Counted from the first letter of the stretch, positions 24,936-33,129 are shown. The stretch: DNA of 64,000 nt from Colimorpha_A sp900556615 (GCA_963598415.1 CAVBUH010000073.1:124001-188000); one strand, 5' to 3'. Numbers and translations: made by a program. The notes: generated by a model from the sequence alone, not told the origin.

Positions 24936-25691
24936 ATGAATCTTGACAGAATTATCGCAGTCAGAAACAATAAGACGGTTTTCAGAGACGGAGCCCGTGT
25001 TATAAAGGTTTTTGATAGCGATTTTACAAAGGCGGAAATATTAAGCGAGGCTCTTAATCAGGCGTTGGTTGAGGAGACGGGGCTTCATATTCCGGGAATT
25101 ATTGAGGTAACTTCCGTGGACGGAAAATGGGCAATCGTTTCGGAATATATAAAAGGAAAAACTCTTGCTCAGCTTATGAAGGAAAATCCTTCGGAAAAAG
25201 ATAGTTATATTTCTCTCATGGTAAAGCTGCAGACGGATATATTTTTGAAAACAGTGCCTACGCTTCCCAAGCTTCGGGACAAGCTGCACCGGAAAATATG
25301 CGAGGCAAAGCTTGACGCAACAGTCAGATTTGACCTGCATAATCGGCTTGACGCTATGCCGAAGCATACCGAGCTGTGTCATGGGGATTTCAATCCCTCG
25401 AATATTACGATTGCAGAGGACGGCGTGCCCTATATTCTCGATTGGTCTCACGCTGCAGCGGGAGATGCTGCTGCCGATGTCGCACAGACTTATTTTATGC
25501 TTCTTTATGAAGGAGACAGCGGAGCGGCGGAAAAATATCTTGACCTTATTTGTTCCCAAGGCGGTATGGACAGAGAATATATAAAGAGATGGTTCCCGAT
25601 TGTGGCGGCGGCCGATTCCGTAAGAGGCATGCCGGAGGAAAAAGAATTCTATTATAAGTGGGCAACGAATTTAAAAATCGGGGAGGAATAG
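24936..25691 (+). CDS. Aminoglycoside/choline phosphotransferase-fold protein
   Basis: 251 residues from ATG 24936, preceded by AGAAAGGA; the longer frame starting at a TTG at 24888 lacks a ribosome-binding site. It has the kinase-like fold: a short N-lobe (FRDGARVIKVF, WAIVSEYIKGKTLAQLM), then catalytic ELCHGDFNPSNITI (HGDxxxxN) and the metal-binding ILDWSHAAAGDAAADVAQTYF. Relatives phosphorylate small molecules such as thiamine, choline or homoserine. It is 6 bp upstream of the first [2Fe-2S] protein gene and heads the hydrogenase gene run; how it serves a hydrogenase locus is unknown. Confidence 0.8.
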   Translation: MNLDRIIAVRNNKTVFRDGARVIKVFDSDFTKAEILSEALNQALVEETGLHIPGIIEVTSVDGKWAIVSEYIKGKTLAQLMKENPSEKDSYISLMVKLQTDIFLKTVPTLPKLRDKLHRKICEAKLDATVRFDLHNRLDAMPKHTELCHGDFNPSNITIAEDGVPYILDWSHAAAGDAAADVAQTYFMLLYEGDSGAAEKYLDLICSQGGMDREYIKRWFPIVAAADSVRGMPEEKEFYYKWATNLKIGEE

Positions 25692-25697
25692 AACGGG

Positions 25698-25937
25698 ATG
25701 AAAATAACAGTATGCATCGGAAGCTCCTGTCATCTCAAGGGTTCAAGGCAGGTAGTGGAAGTATTTCAGCGCCTTATTGCCGAAAACGGTCTTAAGGACA
25801 GAGTAGAGCTTAACGGAACCTTTTGTATGGGAGATTGCCGCTGCGGAGTTTGTATTACGATCGACGGCGAAAGGCTGTCGGTAAGTCCAGACACTGCCGA
25901 AGCGGTTTTTAACGAAAGAGTTCTTGCCGGGCTATAA
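25698..25937 (+). CDS. Thioredoxin-like [2Fe-2S] ferredoxin, paralogue 1
   Basis: 79 residues, consisting of only the thioredoxin-like [2Fe-2S] domain known from NuoE/HndA. Four ligands in the C-x4-C...C-x3-C pattern are visible: C6 and C11 (CIGSSC), C43 and C47 (CMGDC), with two extra cysteines at 49 and 52. It probably ferries electrons to or from one of the hydrogenase-family proteins encoded downstream. The second, slightly longer paralogue follows 38 bp later. Confidence 0.85.
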   Translation: MKITVCIGSSCHLKGSRQVVEVFQRLIAENGLKDRVELNGTFCMGDCRCGVCITIDGERLSVSPDTAEAVFNERVLAGL

Positions 25938-25975
25938 AGTGGGAACCGATTTTTGATTATTCAGAGGAAAAGAAT

Positions 25976-26233
25976 ATGATGATTATCATGATTTGCGTAG
26001 GAAGCTCCTGTTGTCTGAAGGGCTCCTACGAGTTGATCGAGCTTTTCAAGGCGGCAATTGCGTCTTATGCGCTTGATGACGAAGTCACGCTCGCCGGCAA
26101 TTTCTGCACCGGAAATTGCAATAGGGTGGGGGTGACAATACAGATAGATGATAAAATATATACGGGAATAACCCCGGCGGGTTTTGACGTCTTTTTTAAA
26201 GAGCACGTTCTCAAACCTCTCGGAAGAGTTTGA
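25976..26233 (+). CDS. Thioredoxin-like [2Fe-2S] ferredoxin, paralogue 2
   Basis: 85 residues with the same fold and ligand pattern as its neighbour: C7 and C12 (CVGSSC), C44 and C48 (CTGNC). It differs from paralogue 1 in having GNCNRVGVTIQI in place of the Cys-rich GDCRCGVCITI, so the two may have different potentials or partners. The tandem suggests duplication followed by divergence. It is 56 bp before the sensory hydrogenase gene. Confidence 0.83.
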   Translation: MMIIMICVGSSCCLKGSYELIELFKAAIASYALDDEVTLAGNFCTGNCNRVGVTIQIDDKIYTGITPAGFDVFFKEHVLKPLGRV

Positions 26234-26289
26234 AGTGAAAAAGAGGGAGAAAGTCCCCGGATTTTGGCGGCGAAAGGAGATGTTTATCG

Positions 26290-27966
26290 ATGTCTGACTG
26301 CTTAAGACTAAAAAAATCAAATTGTAAAAACTGCTATAAATGTATACGTCACTGTCCTGTGAAAGCGATACGCTTTTCCGGGAATCAAGCCAATATCATC
26401 GGAAACGAGTGTATTCTGTGCGGTCAATGCTTTGTGGTATGTCCGCAGAACGCAAAAGAGATTACCAGCGAGACCGAAAAGGTTAAGGTGATGATACAGA
26501 GCGGCGTTCCGGTGATTGTAAGTCTTGCGCCTTCCTTTGCCGCTGATTATGACGGGGTAGGGATAGATAATATGCGAAAGGCGCTGAAAGCGCTGGGATT
26601 TACCGATGCTGAGGAAACGGCTGTCGGAGCTACTATCGTAAAAAACGAATACCAGAGAATGTTAAGAGAAGAACACAGAGATATTTTGATTTCTTCCTGC
26701 TGTCATTCCGTTAATCTTCTGATACAGAAGTATTTTCCGTCGGCATTGCCCTATCTTGCCGATACTCTTTCTCCGATGCAGGCGCATTGCCGTGACATAA
26801 AGCGGCGAAATCCCGAGGCGCAGACGGTATTTATCGGACCTTGCGTTGCCAAAAAGGATGAGGCGGATTATTACGGAGGCTATACCGACGCGGTACTTAC
26901 CTTCGAGGAGCTTGCCGAGTGGATGAAGGACGCGGGCGTTGTGCCGGAGCGCGGCAGAGATAACGATGAAAACAGCCGCGCACGCTTTTTTCCTACAGCC
27001 GGGGGTATTCTCAAAACCATGGAAGAACGGCTTCCGGACTATACTTATATTGAGACGGACGGTGTTGAAAAATGTATCGAAGCACTTCGGGATATTACCG
27101 AGGGAAATGTACATAAATGTTTTATAGAAATGTCGGCATGCGTGGGAAGCTGTATCGGCGGACCGGTTATGGAAAAATATCATCGTTCTCCCATTGTGAA
27201 TTATACCTCTATTGCCGCATATGCGGGAAAAAAGGATTTCAAAACAGAGCAGCCGGACGGCGGCGAGCTTCATAAAATACTCGAACCGATTGAAAGACGG
27301 CTTTCTTATCCTTCCGAATCGGAAATACGCGAGGTTCTGCGTCAGATGGGAAAAACAAAGCCGGAGGACGAGCTGAACTGCGGCTCCTGCGGTTATGACA
27401 CCTGTCGGGAAAAGGCAGTTGCCGTATATCACGGCAAGGCGGAAATTTCGATGTGCCTGCCTTATCTGAAAGAGAAAGCCGAGAGCTTTTCCGATAATAT
27501 TGTAAATAATTCTCCGAACGGGATCATTGTTCTGAATGACAAGCTGGAGGTTCAGAAAATTAATCCGGCTGCGATGAAAATAATGAATATCCGTCTTGCC
27601 GCCGATGTTCTCGGAGAGCCGGTGGTAAGGATAATGGATCCCAGACCTTTTCTTGATGTTCTTCAAAGCCGAAAGGGCGCTCCGTCAACGAAAATTTATC
27701 TTGCCGAGTACGGTAAATATGCAGAACAGAGCATTGTTTTTGATAATGAATATCATTTGCTTATCTGTTTGATACGAGATATTACCGAGGAAGAAAATGA
27801 GCGCCGCCGGAAAGAGGAAATAAGTGGGCAGACCGCTGAAATTGCAGACCGCGTGGTAGATAAACAGATGCGCATTGTGCAGGAAATCGCTTCTCTTCTC
27901 GGAGAAACCGCCGCAGAGACAAAGATAGCGCTTACAAAGCTGAAGGAGTCGATCAGAGATGAATAA
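26290..27966 (+). CDS. Sensory-type [FeFe] hydrogenase with PAS domain (HydS-like)
   Basis: 558 residues. Order: two 4Fe-4S ferredoxin motifs (C12, C15, C18, C22 and C41, C44, C47, C51); a hydrogenase H-cluster domain (about 70-310) retaining the cluster cysteines in ISSCCHS (137-138), FIGPCVAKK (C185) and MSACVGSCIGG (C284, C288); an extra four-cysteine cluster (C364, C367, C372, C389); a PAS domain (about 397-500); and a C-terminal coiled coil. This is the layout of group C putative H2-sensing hydrogenases. The L1 motif is SSCCH rather than the catalytic TSCCP, in keeping with a sensor. It overlaps the phosphatase gene by 8 bp, the expected output partner. Confidence 0.9.
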   Translation: MSDCLRLKKSNCKNCYKCIRHCPVKAIRFSGNQANIIGNECILCGQCFVVCPQNAKEITSETEKVKVMIQSGVPVIVSLAPSFAADYDGVGIDNMRKALKALGFTDAEETAVGATIVKNEYQRMLREEHRDILISSCCHSVNLLIQKYFPSALPYLADTLSPMQAHCRDIKRRNPEAQTVFIGPCVAKKDEADYYGGYTDAVLTFEELAEWMKDAGVVPERGRDNDENSRARFFPTAGGILKTMEERLPDYTYIETDGVEKCIEALRDITEGNVHKCFIEMSACVGSCIGGPVMEKYHRSPIVNYTSIAAYAGKKDFKTEQPDGGELHKILEPIERRLSYPSESEIREVLRQMGKTKPEDELNCGSCGYDTCREKAVAVYHGKAEISMCLPYLKEKAESFSDNIVNNSPNGIIVLNDKLEVQKINPAAMKIMNIRLAADVLGEPVVRIMDPRPFLDVLQSRKGAPSTKIYLAEYGKYAEQSIVFDNEYHLLICLIRDITEEENERRRKEEISGQTAEIADRVVDKQMRIVQEIASLLGETAAETKIALTKLKESIRDE

Positions 27967-29131
27967 TCTTTGCGCAGAGGTGGGCTGGAAAAGCATAAAT
28001 CATGTGGGCGAGGAGCTTTGCGGCGACCATGTCGATATTGTAAGTCAGGGGGAGGATTCACAGGTGATTGTCCTTGCCGACGGACTCGGAAGCGGCGTAA
28101 AAGCGAGTATTCTCTCTACCCTTACTTCGAAAATAATATCTACTATGATGGCGGAGGGGCTTTCTATTGAGGATTGCGTTGAGACGATTGCCGCTACACT
28201 CCCTATATGCTCGGTGAGGGGAGTAGCGTATTCTACTTTTACGATCATACATCTGATTGATAATGAATATGCAGAGTTGATACAGTACGATAACCCCGGA
28301 GTCATTTTAATCCGCGATTATAACAGCTGCGAGTATCCGAAAACCGAGATCAGCGTCGGCGGTAAAAAAATAATCAGATCCAAAATAAAGCTGAGAGAGA
28401 ACGACATATTTATAGCAATGAGCGACGGCTGTCCGCATGCCGGGATCGGTACTGCCTATAATTTCGGCTGGCAGCTTTCTGATATTGCTTCCTTTATGGA
28501 GGGAATCGCCTATGCCGGATATACGGCGAAAACGCTTGCTACCATGCTGGTTGACGAATGCAATAAGCTTTATGGGGAGCGTCCCGGAGACGACGCTACC
28601 GCCTGCGTTGTCAAAATCAGAAGGAGGGAACCGATGAATATTCTGTTCGGTCCTCCGTCAAACCGCGACGATTGCAATCGTATGATGGCGTTGTTTTTTT
28701 CCAAGGAAGGAAAGCATATTGTCTGCGGAGGCACGACAGCGTCGATTGCCGCAAAGTATCTCGGAAAGCAGGTCAAAACCAGCCTTGCTTTTGAAGATAA
28801 GGAAATCCCTCCGATTTCCGAAATTGAGGGTGTTGATCTTGTTACCGAAGGCGTTATTACGGTAAACAAGGTATTAACCTATGCTAAGGACTATCTTGCC
28901 GATAATAAGTCCTATGAGCATTGGGGGTTCAAACGTGACGGTGCATCTCTTATCAGCAGAATGCTGTTTGAGGAGGCAACCGATATCAACTTTTATGTCG
29001 GCAGAGCGGTTAATCCGGCACATCAGAATCCGGATTTGCCGATTAATTTCAATATTAAAATGAATCTTGTTGAAGCGCTTTCGGAATGTCTGACCAAAAT
29101 GGGAAAAAGGATAAAGGTCAGTTATTTCTGA
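27959..29131 (+). CDS. SpoIIE-type PP2C serine phosphatase with extra C-terminal domain
   Basis: 390 residues. Residues about 1-222 are a PPM/SpoIIE phosphatase: GDHVDIV, VLADGLGSGVKAS (metal-binding Asp), AMSDGCPHAG and PGDDATACVVKIR. Residues about 225-390 form a separate domain (PMNILFGPPSNRDD...IVCGGTTASIAAKYLG) that I do not recognise. Such phosphatases sit beside HydS-type genes in several Clostridia, where the sensor is thought to control phosphorylation state. Translational overlap with the upstream sensor gene supports a sensor-effector pair. Its target protein is unknown; no kinase or anti-sigma antagonist is adjacent. Confidence 0.88.
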   Translation: MNNLCAEVGWKSINHVGEELCGDHVDIVSQGEDSQVIVLADGLGSGVKASILSTLTSKIISTMMAEGLSIEDCVETIAATLPICSVRGVAYSTFTIIHLIDNEYAELIQYDNPGVILIRDYNSCEYPKTEISVGGKKIIRSKIKLRENDIFIAMSDGCPHAGIGTAYNFGWQLSDIASFMEGIAYAGYTAKTLATMLVDECNKLYGERPGDDATACVVKIRRREPMNILFGPPSNRDDCNRMMALFFSKEGKHIVCGGTTASIAAKYLGKQVKTSLAFEDKEIPPISEIEGVDLVTEGVITVNKVLTYAKDYLADNKSYEHWGFKRDGASLISRMLFEEATDINFYVGRAVNPAHQNPDLPINFNIKMNLVEALSECLTKMGKRIKVSYF

Positions 29132-29167
29132 TTGCGTACGATATCTATAGGAAAGGCTGTCAATCCC

Positions 29168-30592
29168 ATGAGAAAATTTGATACGAAGGTACAGCATCTG
29201 AAATATAAGGTGCTCCGCGAGGTAGCACGCCATGCGTGGAACGGAACACTTTTTGAAAATATGACGGATATTCCGAAGCAGATTGTTCCCGGCAATGTTC
29301 CGACCATGCGATGCTGCGTTTATAAAGAAAGAGCCATTCTCTCGGAGCGGGTAAAGCTGGCGATAGGCGGAGATACCTCCAATCCGAACGTCATAGAGGT
29401 CATTGAAATTGCCTGTGACGAGTGTCCTGTCGGAGGATATGAGGTGACAAATGCCTGCCGCGGCTGTCTTGCGCATCGGTGTGAGGATGTCTGCAAGCGG
29501 GGTGCTATCAGCTTTGATCATCAGCAAAAGGCTCATATTGACAAGAGTAAGTGCGTGGAGTGCGGCGCTTGCGCGAAGGTATGCCCCTATACGGCGATTA
29601 TGAATTATAAACGCCCCTGTGAAAATGCCTGCAAAGTAAAGGCAATCTCTATGAGTGAGACAAAGGCGGCAAAAATCGACAATAACAAGTGCATTTCCTG
29701 CGGCGCCTGCGTTTATCAATGCCCCTTTGGAGCTATCTCCGACAAATCCTTTATTTTGAATGTGATTGATCTGATCAAAAAAAGCGAAAATAATTCCGAA
29801 TATAAGGTGTATGCCGTTGTGGCGCCGTCAATATCAAGTCAGTTTACCTATGCAAAGCTCGGTCAGGTAATAAGCGGAATCAAGGCGCTCGGTTTTCATA
29901 CTGTTGTTGAGGCGGCGCTCGGCGCCGATATGGTAGCCGACGCCGAATCGAGAGAGCTTGTTGAAAAGGGTGTTCTCACAAGCTCCTGCTGTCCTGCTTT
30001 CGTTGATTATATAGAAAAGCAGTTCCCTCAGCTGAAAAATTATGTATCGCATAATCTCTCGCCGATGGCTACGATTGCAAAGTACATAAAGAGTCAGGAC
30101 TCTTCTGCAAAAGTAGTGTTTATAGGTCCCTGTACAGCAAAGAAAATGGAGTTTCAGAAACCGGAGGTTCACAAGTATATCGATATAGCTATGACATTTG
30201 AGGAGCTTCAGGCACTTTTTGACAGCAGAGATCTCGATATTACCTCAATGGAGGAGGGCGTACTTGACAATGCTTCCTACTTCGGAAGAATTTTTGCGCG
30301 CTGCGGCGGGCTTGCCGACGCGGTGCGGGAGGGACTTAAGGAGCACGGGAACGAAGATTTTGAATTGAGAGCCATTTCCTGTGACGGCATTGAAGAGTGC
30401 CGTACCGCACTTCTCAAGCTCTCGAAAAAAGTCGGAAATACCAATTTCATTGAGGGTATGGCTTGTGTCGGCGGCTGTATAGGTGGCGCCGGGTGTCTTA
30501 CTCACGGTGAAAAGAACAAGGCAGAAGTTGATAAGTATGGAAAAGAAGCTTATGAAAAAACGATTGCAGACGCGATTTCCGTTTTGAAATAG
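29168..30592 (+). CDS. Group B [FeFe] hydrogenase
   Basis: 474 residues from ATG 29168, with AGGAAAGG about 11 bp before it; an earlier in-frame TTG at 29132 lacks support. The N-terminal VPTMRCCVYKERAILSERVKLAIGG segment is the mark of group B1/B3 enzymes. Ferredoxin-type clusters follow (C129, C132, C135, C139 and C175, C178, C181, C185, plus C87, C97, C100, C105 and C109). The H-cluster motifs are complete: TSSCCPAF (C274-C275), FIGPCTAKK (C322) and MACVGGCIGG (C433, C437). It likely exchanges electrons with ferredoxin to make or consume H2. It closes the operon and a strong terminator follows. Confidence 0.92.
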   Translation: MRKFDTKVQHLKYKVLREVARHAWNGTLFENMTDIPKQIVPGNVPTMRCCVYKERAILSERVKLAIGGDTSNPNVIEVIEIACDECPVGGYEVTNACRGCLAHRCEDVCKRGAISFDHQQKAHIDKSKCVECGACAKVCPYTAIMNYKRPCENACKVKAISMSETKAAKIDNNKCISCGACVYQCPFGAISDKSFILNVIDLIKKSENNSEYKVYAVVAPSISSQFTYAKLGQVISGIKALGFHTVVEAALGADMVADAESRELVEKGVLTSSCCPAFVDYIEKQFPQLKNYVSHNLSPMATIAKYIKSQDSSAKVVFIGPCTAKKMEFQKPEVHKYIDIAMTFEELQALFDSRDLDITSMEEGVLDNASYFGRIFARCGGLADAVREGLKEHGNEDFELRAISCDGIEECRTALLKLSKKVGNTNFIEGMACVGGCIGGAGCLTHGEKNKAEVDKYGKEAYEKTIADAISVLK

Positions 30593-30642
30593 TAAAGCAC
30601 TTATAATTGAATTTGACAAAACGGGTTTTGGATGAAATAAGA

Positions 30643-30685
30643 AGATGAACTATCATCGCTATTGCAGGCGATAGTTCATCTTTCT
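30643..30685. terminator. Bidirectional terminator between hydrogenase and lyase genes
   Basis: A perfect 12-bp stem AGATGAACTATC (30643-30654) and GATAGTTCATCT (30670-30681) followed by TTCTGTTTTT. It serves the convergent plus-strand hydrogenase operon and the minus-strand lyase gene. Confidence 0.85.
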
Positions 30686-30689
30686 GTTT

Positions 30690-31673
30690 TTATAAGATTG
30701 GTGTTTGATCTTTGATTGACGGGTTTAAAAAGATTTCCTCTGCTTTCTTTGATATTTTTGCATATTGGTCGGCAGTCAGCCGCATGTATTCTGTAAAATC
30801 TTCGGTGGGGCGGCAGCGGCAATGGATTGAAATCGGAAGCTGTTCATACCGATTCAGGTAGTATTTTGCACAGCAAGGATAGGCAAGAAGCGCAAAATCG
30901 GAGGCGGAACCGAGGTAGGATTGAAGCAGTGCGGCTTTTTCGGAGTTGTAATTCGTGTTTATCAGTTCTGAATAGAGTTTGGGATGAATGTTTCCCATAA
31001 CACCGCTGAAGCCACTTGCACCGAGGCGAAGCGAATATAACAGCGTTGTGCTGTTCGCATTAAAAAGACACATTCCGCTTTCCCGTATAATGTTAAGTCT
31101 TGCCGCAAGCATCTTCTCATCGCAGCAGGTATCCTTGATAAAGAGAAAACGATTGGTCGCTGCGCACCATTTCAGCATATTTTCGTTTAAAAGCCGTTTA
31201 TACGGTTCCGGACTTTCATATAGCCCGAGCGGTATGGCGGAGGGAAGACGGGAGATCAGTTTTTCGGTATCTGAAATCCATTTTTTATCTCCGGTTTCCG
31301 CGATATCCATACGGTTCGTAACGAGAATCAGAGCGTCAGGTTCTGCGGCTGCTATTCCGTTAAGTTCTGCGACCTGCTCATCAAAATGATTGGAAACATG
31401 ACCTGAGGCGACTATTTTCATTTTTCTTCCCGAGCTATCGAGGCCTTCCAATCGGTTTCTTTCCGATATAACGGCTTGAACGAGTTTGGTTCTTTCTTCG
31501 GAAGTGAGATGACGGATTTCGCTTGATTGGCAGGCGGCAAAAATACCGTCGCATCCCTGTTTCCAATACCATTCGGTAAGCTTTTTGACTCCTTCATAGT
31601 CAATTTTTCCGTCAGAACAATACGGTGTGATCATTGTCGGATATACGCCGCGGCATTCGGATTTGGTCAACAT
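30690..31673 (-). CDS. DapA/NanA-superfamily aldolase (lyase)
   Basis: 327 residues with the (beta/alpha)8 DHDPS/N-acetylneuraminate lyase fold. The Schiff-base lysine is K180 in FLFIKDTC and the partner tyrosine is Y152 in GLYESP. The usual GxxGE loop is changed to CQSSEIRHLTSEER (48-61). The changed loop and the context (AraC regulator, sialidase-like lipoprotein) make a sugar-acid or amino-sugar-acid lyase more likely than lysine biosynthesis. It may be a sialic acid or related lyase, but nanE/nanK partners are absent. Its promoter carries a direct-repeat operator shared with the sialidase-like gene. Confidence 0.85.
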   Translation of the reverse strand: MLTKSECRGVYPTMITPYCSDGKIDYEGVKKLTEWYWKQGCDGIFAACQSSEIRHLTSEERTKLVQAVISERNRLEGLDSSGRKMKIVASGHVSNHFDEQVAELNGIAAAEPDALILVTNRMDIAETGDKKWISDTEKLISRLPSAIPLGLYESPEPYKRLLNENMLKWCAATNRFLFIKDTCCDEKMLAARLNIIRESGMCLFNANSTTLLYSLRLGASGFSGVMGNIHPKLYSELINTNYNSEKAALLQSYLGSASDFALLAYPCCAKYYLNRYEQLPISIHCRCRPTEDFTEYMRLTADQYAKISKKAEEIFLNPSIKDQTPIL

Positions 31674-31812
31674 GTTAAATAGGATGTTTCCTTTCTGTTT
31701 GGCAGTTATGATTTATTTTCCGAGGTTCTTCTCTGCCATTTTTTCATATTTCTCCATAAGGGAATTGAAACTTGTTTCCACTTCAAGCGTTAATTCCTTC
31801 TTCTTTTTTTCA

Positions 31813-31841
31813 ATTATATCTTGACTAAAACTGTATTTCAA
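31813..31841 (-). promoter_or_regulatory. Promoter of the DapA/NanA-like gene
   Basis: Minus-strand TTGAAA (31841-31836) and TATAAT (31818-31813) with a 17-bp spacer. The start codon is at 31673, leaving a leader of about 130 nt. Confidence 0.7.
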
Positions 31842-31850
31842 TGCTTTTTT

Positions 31851-31878
31851 AGGACATTAACTTGAATAAAAAGGACAA
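31851..31878 (-). promoter_or_regulatory. Putative AraC operator, two direct WTGTCCT half-sites
   Basis: Minus strand: TTGTCCT (31878-31872) and ATGTCCT (31857-31851), starts 21 bp apart, with the -35 box starting 16 bp after the start of the proximal copy. The same spacing and orientation recur at 33064-33106. Confidence 0.65.
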
Positions 31879-31926
31879 AATATGATATTTGCCGGATATT
31901 TGCAAAAAATATCGGTGTATTACTTC

Positions 31927-31955
31927 TTGACATTATTGTAAATGTTTAATATAAT
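31927..31955 (+). promoter_or_regulatory. Sigma-A type promoter of the AraC gene
   Basis: Perfect TTGACA (31927-31932) and TATAAT (31950-31955), 17-bp spacer, about 155 bp before the chosen AraC start codon and divergent from the lyase promoter. Confidence 0.8.
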
Positions 31956-32109
31956 ATCTTAAATATAGTGATTGCAGTAAAAATGCGACGGCGCTTTTCC
32001 AAAGGGTTTGGGGATTATGCGGCGCTTAACGAAAAAAGATAAACCCATATTTTCGTGTCGATATTATGCAGTATCCCCTAAAATGCAACAGTCGAGGGAG
32101 GTTGTGCAA

Positions 32110-32994
32110 ATGGAATCGGGTTTTGATGAAAATGAGATGCGGCAGACACAACGACTTAATTATATTTCATCTTTTTCCATATCTTATCCGTTGGAGACGG
32201 AACTTCGGTATTTCAAAAAACATTTACGCGGAATCAATTACTTCGAGCTTCGTCATTACCCGCATAGTCATCCTTTTTTTGAGCTTCATTTTCCCGACGG
32301 GGAGAGCATGAATATGATAATAGAAGGAGAAAACGTTACCGTTCCGGCAGAGGGCGGAATCCTGATTTTTCCCGATTGTATTCATTATTGGGATGAGAAC
32401 AATACTGCATCGCGTCATTTCTCGATTGCCTTTACCGTGAAAAACCAATCGGTAGAATCTTATATAATGGAGCTAAAATCGGATATGAATTATATTCTTT
32501 ATGGGAAAACCGAGGTTGTGAGCTTTGTTCTCTCATATGCTCTCCGCGCGATGGATAACGATTATAATACAAGAGTGTCGCTTCTCAAAAGTCTTACTTC
32601 GATATTTATGAATGAAATCATACAGGATTTCAATTCACGCAGCAAACATAAGGTTACTGAGATTTCCAAGCCGTCACGGACAGCGCTTGCAAAGAAATAT
32701 ATTGCGGAAAATGTCCGATCGGGACTCAGTGTATCAGAGGTTTCACGAAAGCTTCACCTTAGCGAGAAACAGTTAAACCGCCTTTTTGTTAAGAATGAGG
32801 GAATTTCAGTTTCACAGTATATCAGAAACAGACTATGCGAGGAAGCGGAGGCACAGCTTTTGCGCCAGGAACAAACGGTGAAAGAGATAAGCTACGAGTT
32901 GGGATTCTCGAGTGCAAGCTCTTTCTCTAAGTTTTTTAAGCTTCATAAAGGGCTTAGCCCGACGGAATTTCGTTTGAAGTGTAACGAGAATTGA
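32110..32994 (+). CDS. AraC family transcriptional regulator
   Basis: 294 residues from ATG 32110, chosen for GAGGGAGG 7 bp upstream; in-frame starts at 32017 and 32083 have weaker sites. The N-terminal domain is a cupin (LRHYPHSHPFFELHFPDGESMNMIIEGENVTVPAEGGILIFPDCIHYW), and the C-terminal pair of helix-turn-helix motifs reads LSVSEVSRKLHLSEKQLNRLFVKNEG and QTVKEISYELGFSSASSFSKFFKLHKGLSPTEFR. It is placed between the divergent lyase gene and the sialidase-like gene, and both promoters carry matching paired half-sites, so it is probably their activator, responding to a sugar. Confidence 0.92.
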   Translation: MESGFDENEMRQTQRLNYISSFSISYPLETELRYFKKHLRGINYFELRHYPHSHPFFELHFPDGESMNMIIEGENVTVPAEGGILIFPDCIHYWDENNTASRHFSIAFTVKNQSVESYIMELKSDMNYILYGKTEVVSFVLSYALRAMDNDYNTRVSLLKSLTSIFMNEIIQDFNSRSKHKVTEISKPSRTALAKKYIAENVRSGLSVSEVSRKLHLSEKQLNRLFVKNEGISVSQYIRNRLCEEAEAQLLRQEQTVKEISYELGFSSASSFSKFFKLHKGLSPTEFRLKCNEN

Positions 32995-33063
32995 ATGAAA
33001 TGTTTCGGATTCATTTTCTTCTTATCGTTAGATCACTATAAAAGTATACCAATTAGAAATAAT

Positions 33064-33129
33064 ATGTCCTAAAATGTCAAGAGGATGTCCTGAAATACCA
33101 TGGACATCCTTTTTGTTATATGATAAAGT
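33064..33129 (+). promoter_or_regulatory. Promoter of the sialidase-like gene with paired AraC half-sites
   Basis: Direct repeats ATGTCCTAAAAT (33064) and ATGTCCTGAAAT (33085) start 21 bp apart. The proposed -35 TGGACA (33101-33106) starts 16 bp after the start of the second copy, and a weak -10 TAAAGT (33124-33129) follows a 17-bp spacer. The poor -10 would fit an activator-dependent promoter. An overlapping inverted repeat AGGATGTCC / GGACATCCT (33082-33110) followed by TTTTTG could instead, or also, terminate the AraC transcript. Confidence 0.6.

Noticed and set aside
28874..29719. Long minus-strand open frames opposite the phosphatase and hydrogenase genes
   Set aside because: Antisense shadows; the plus-strand genes have complete catalytic and cysteine motifs.
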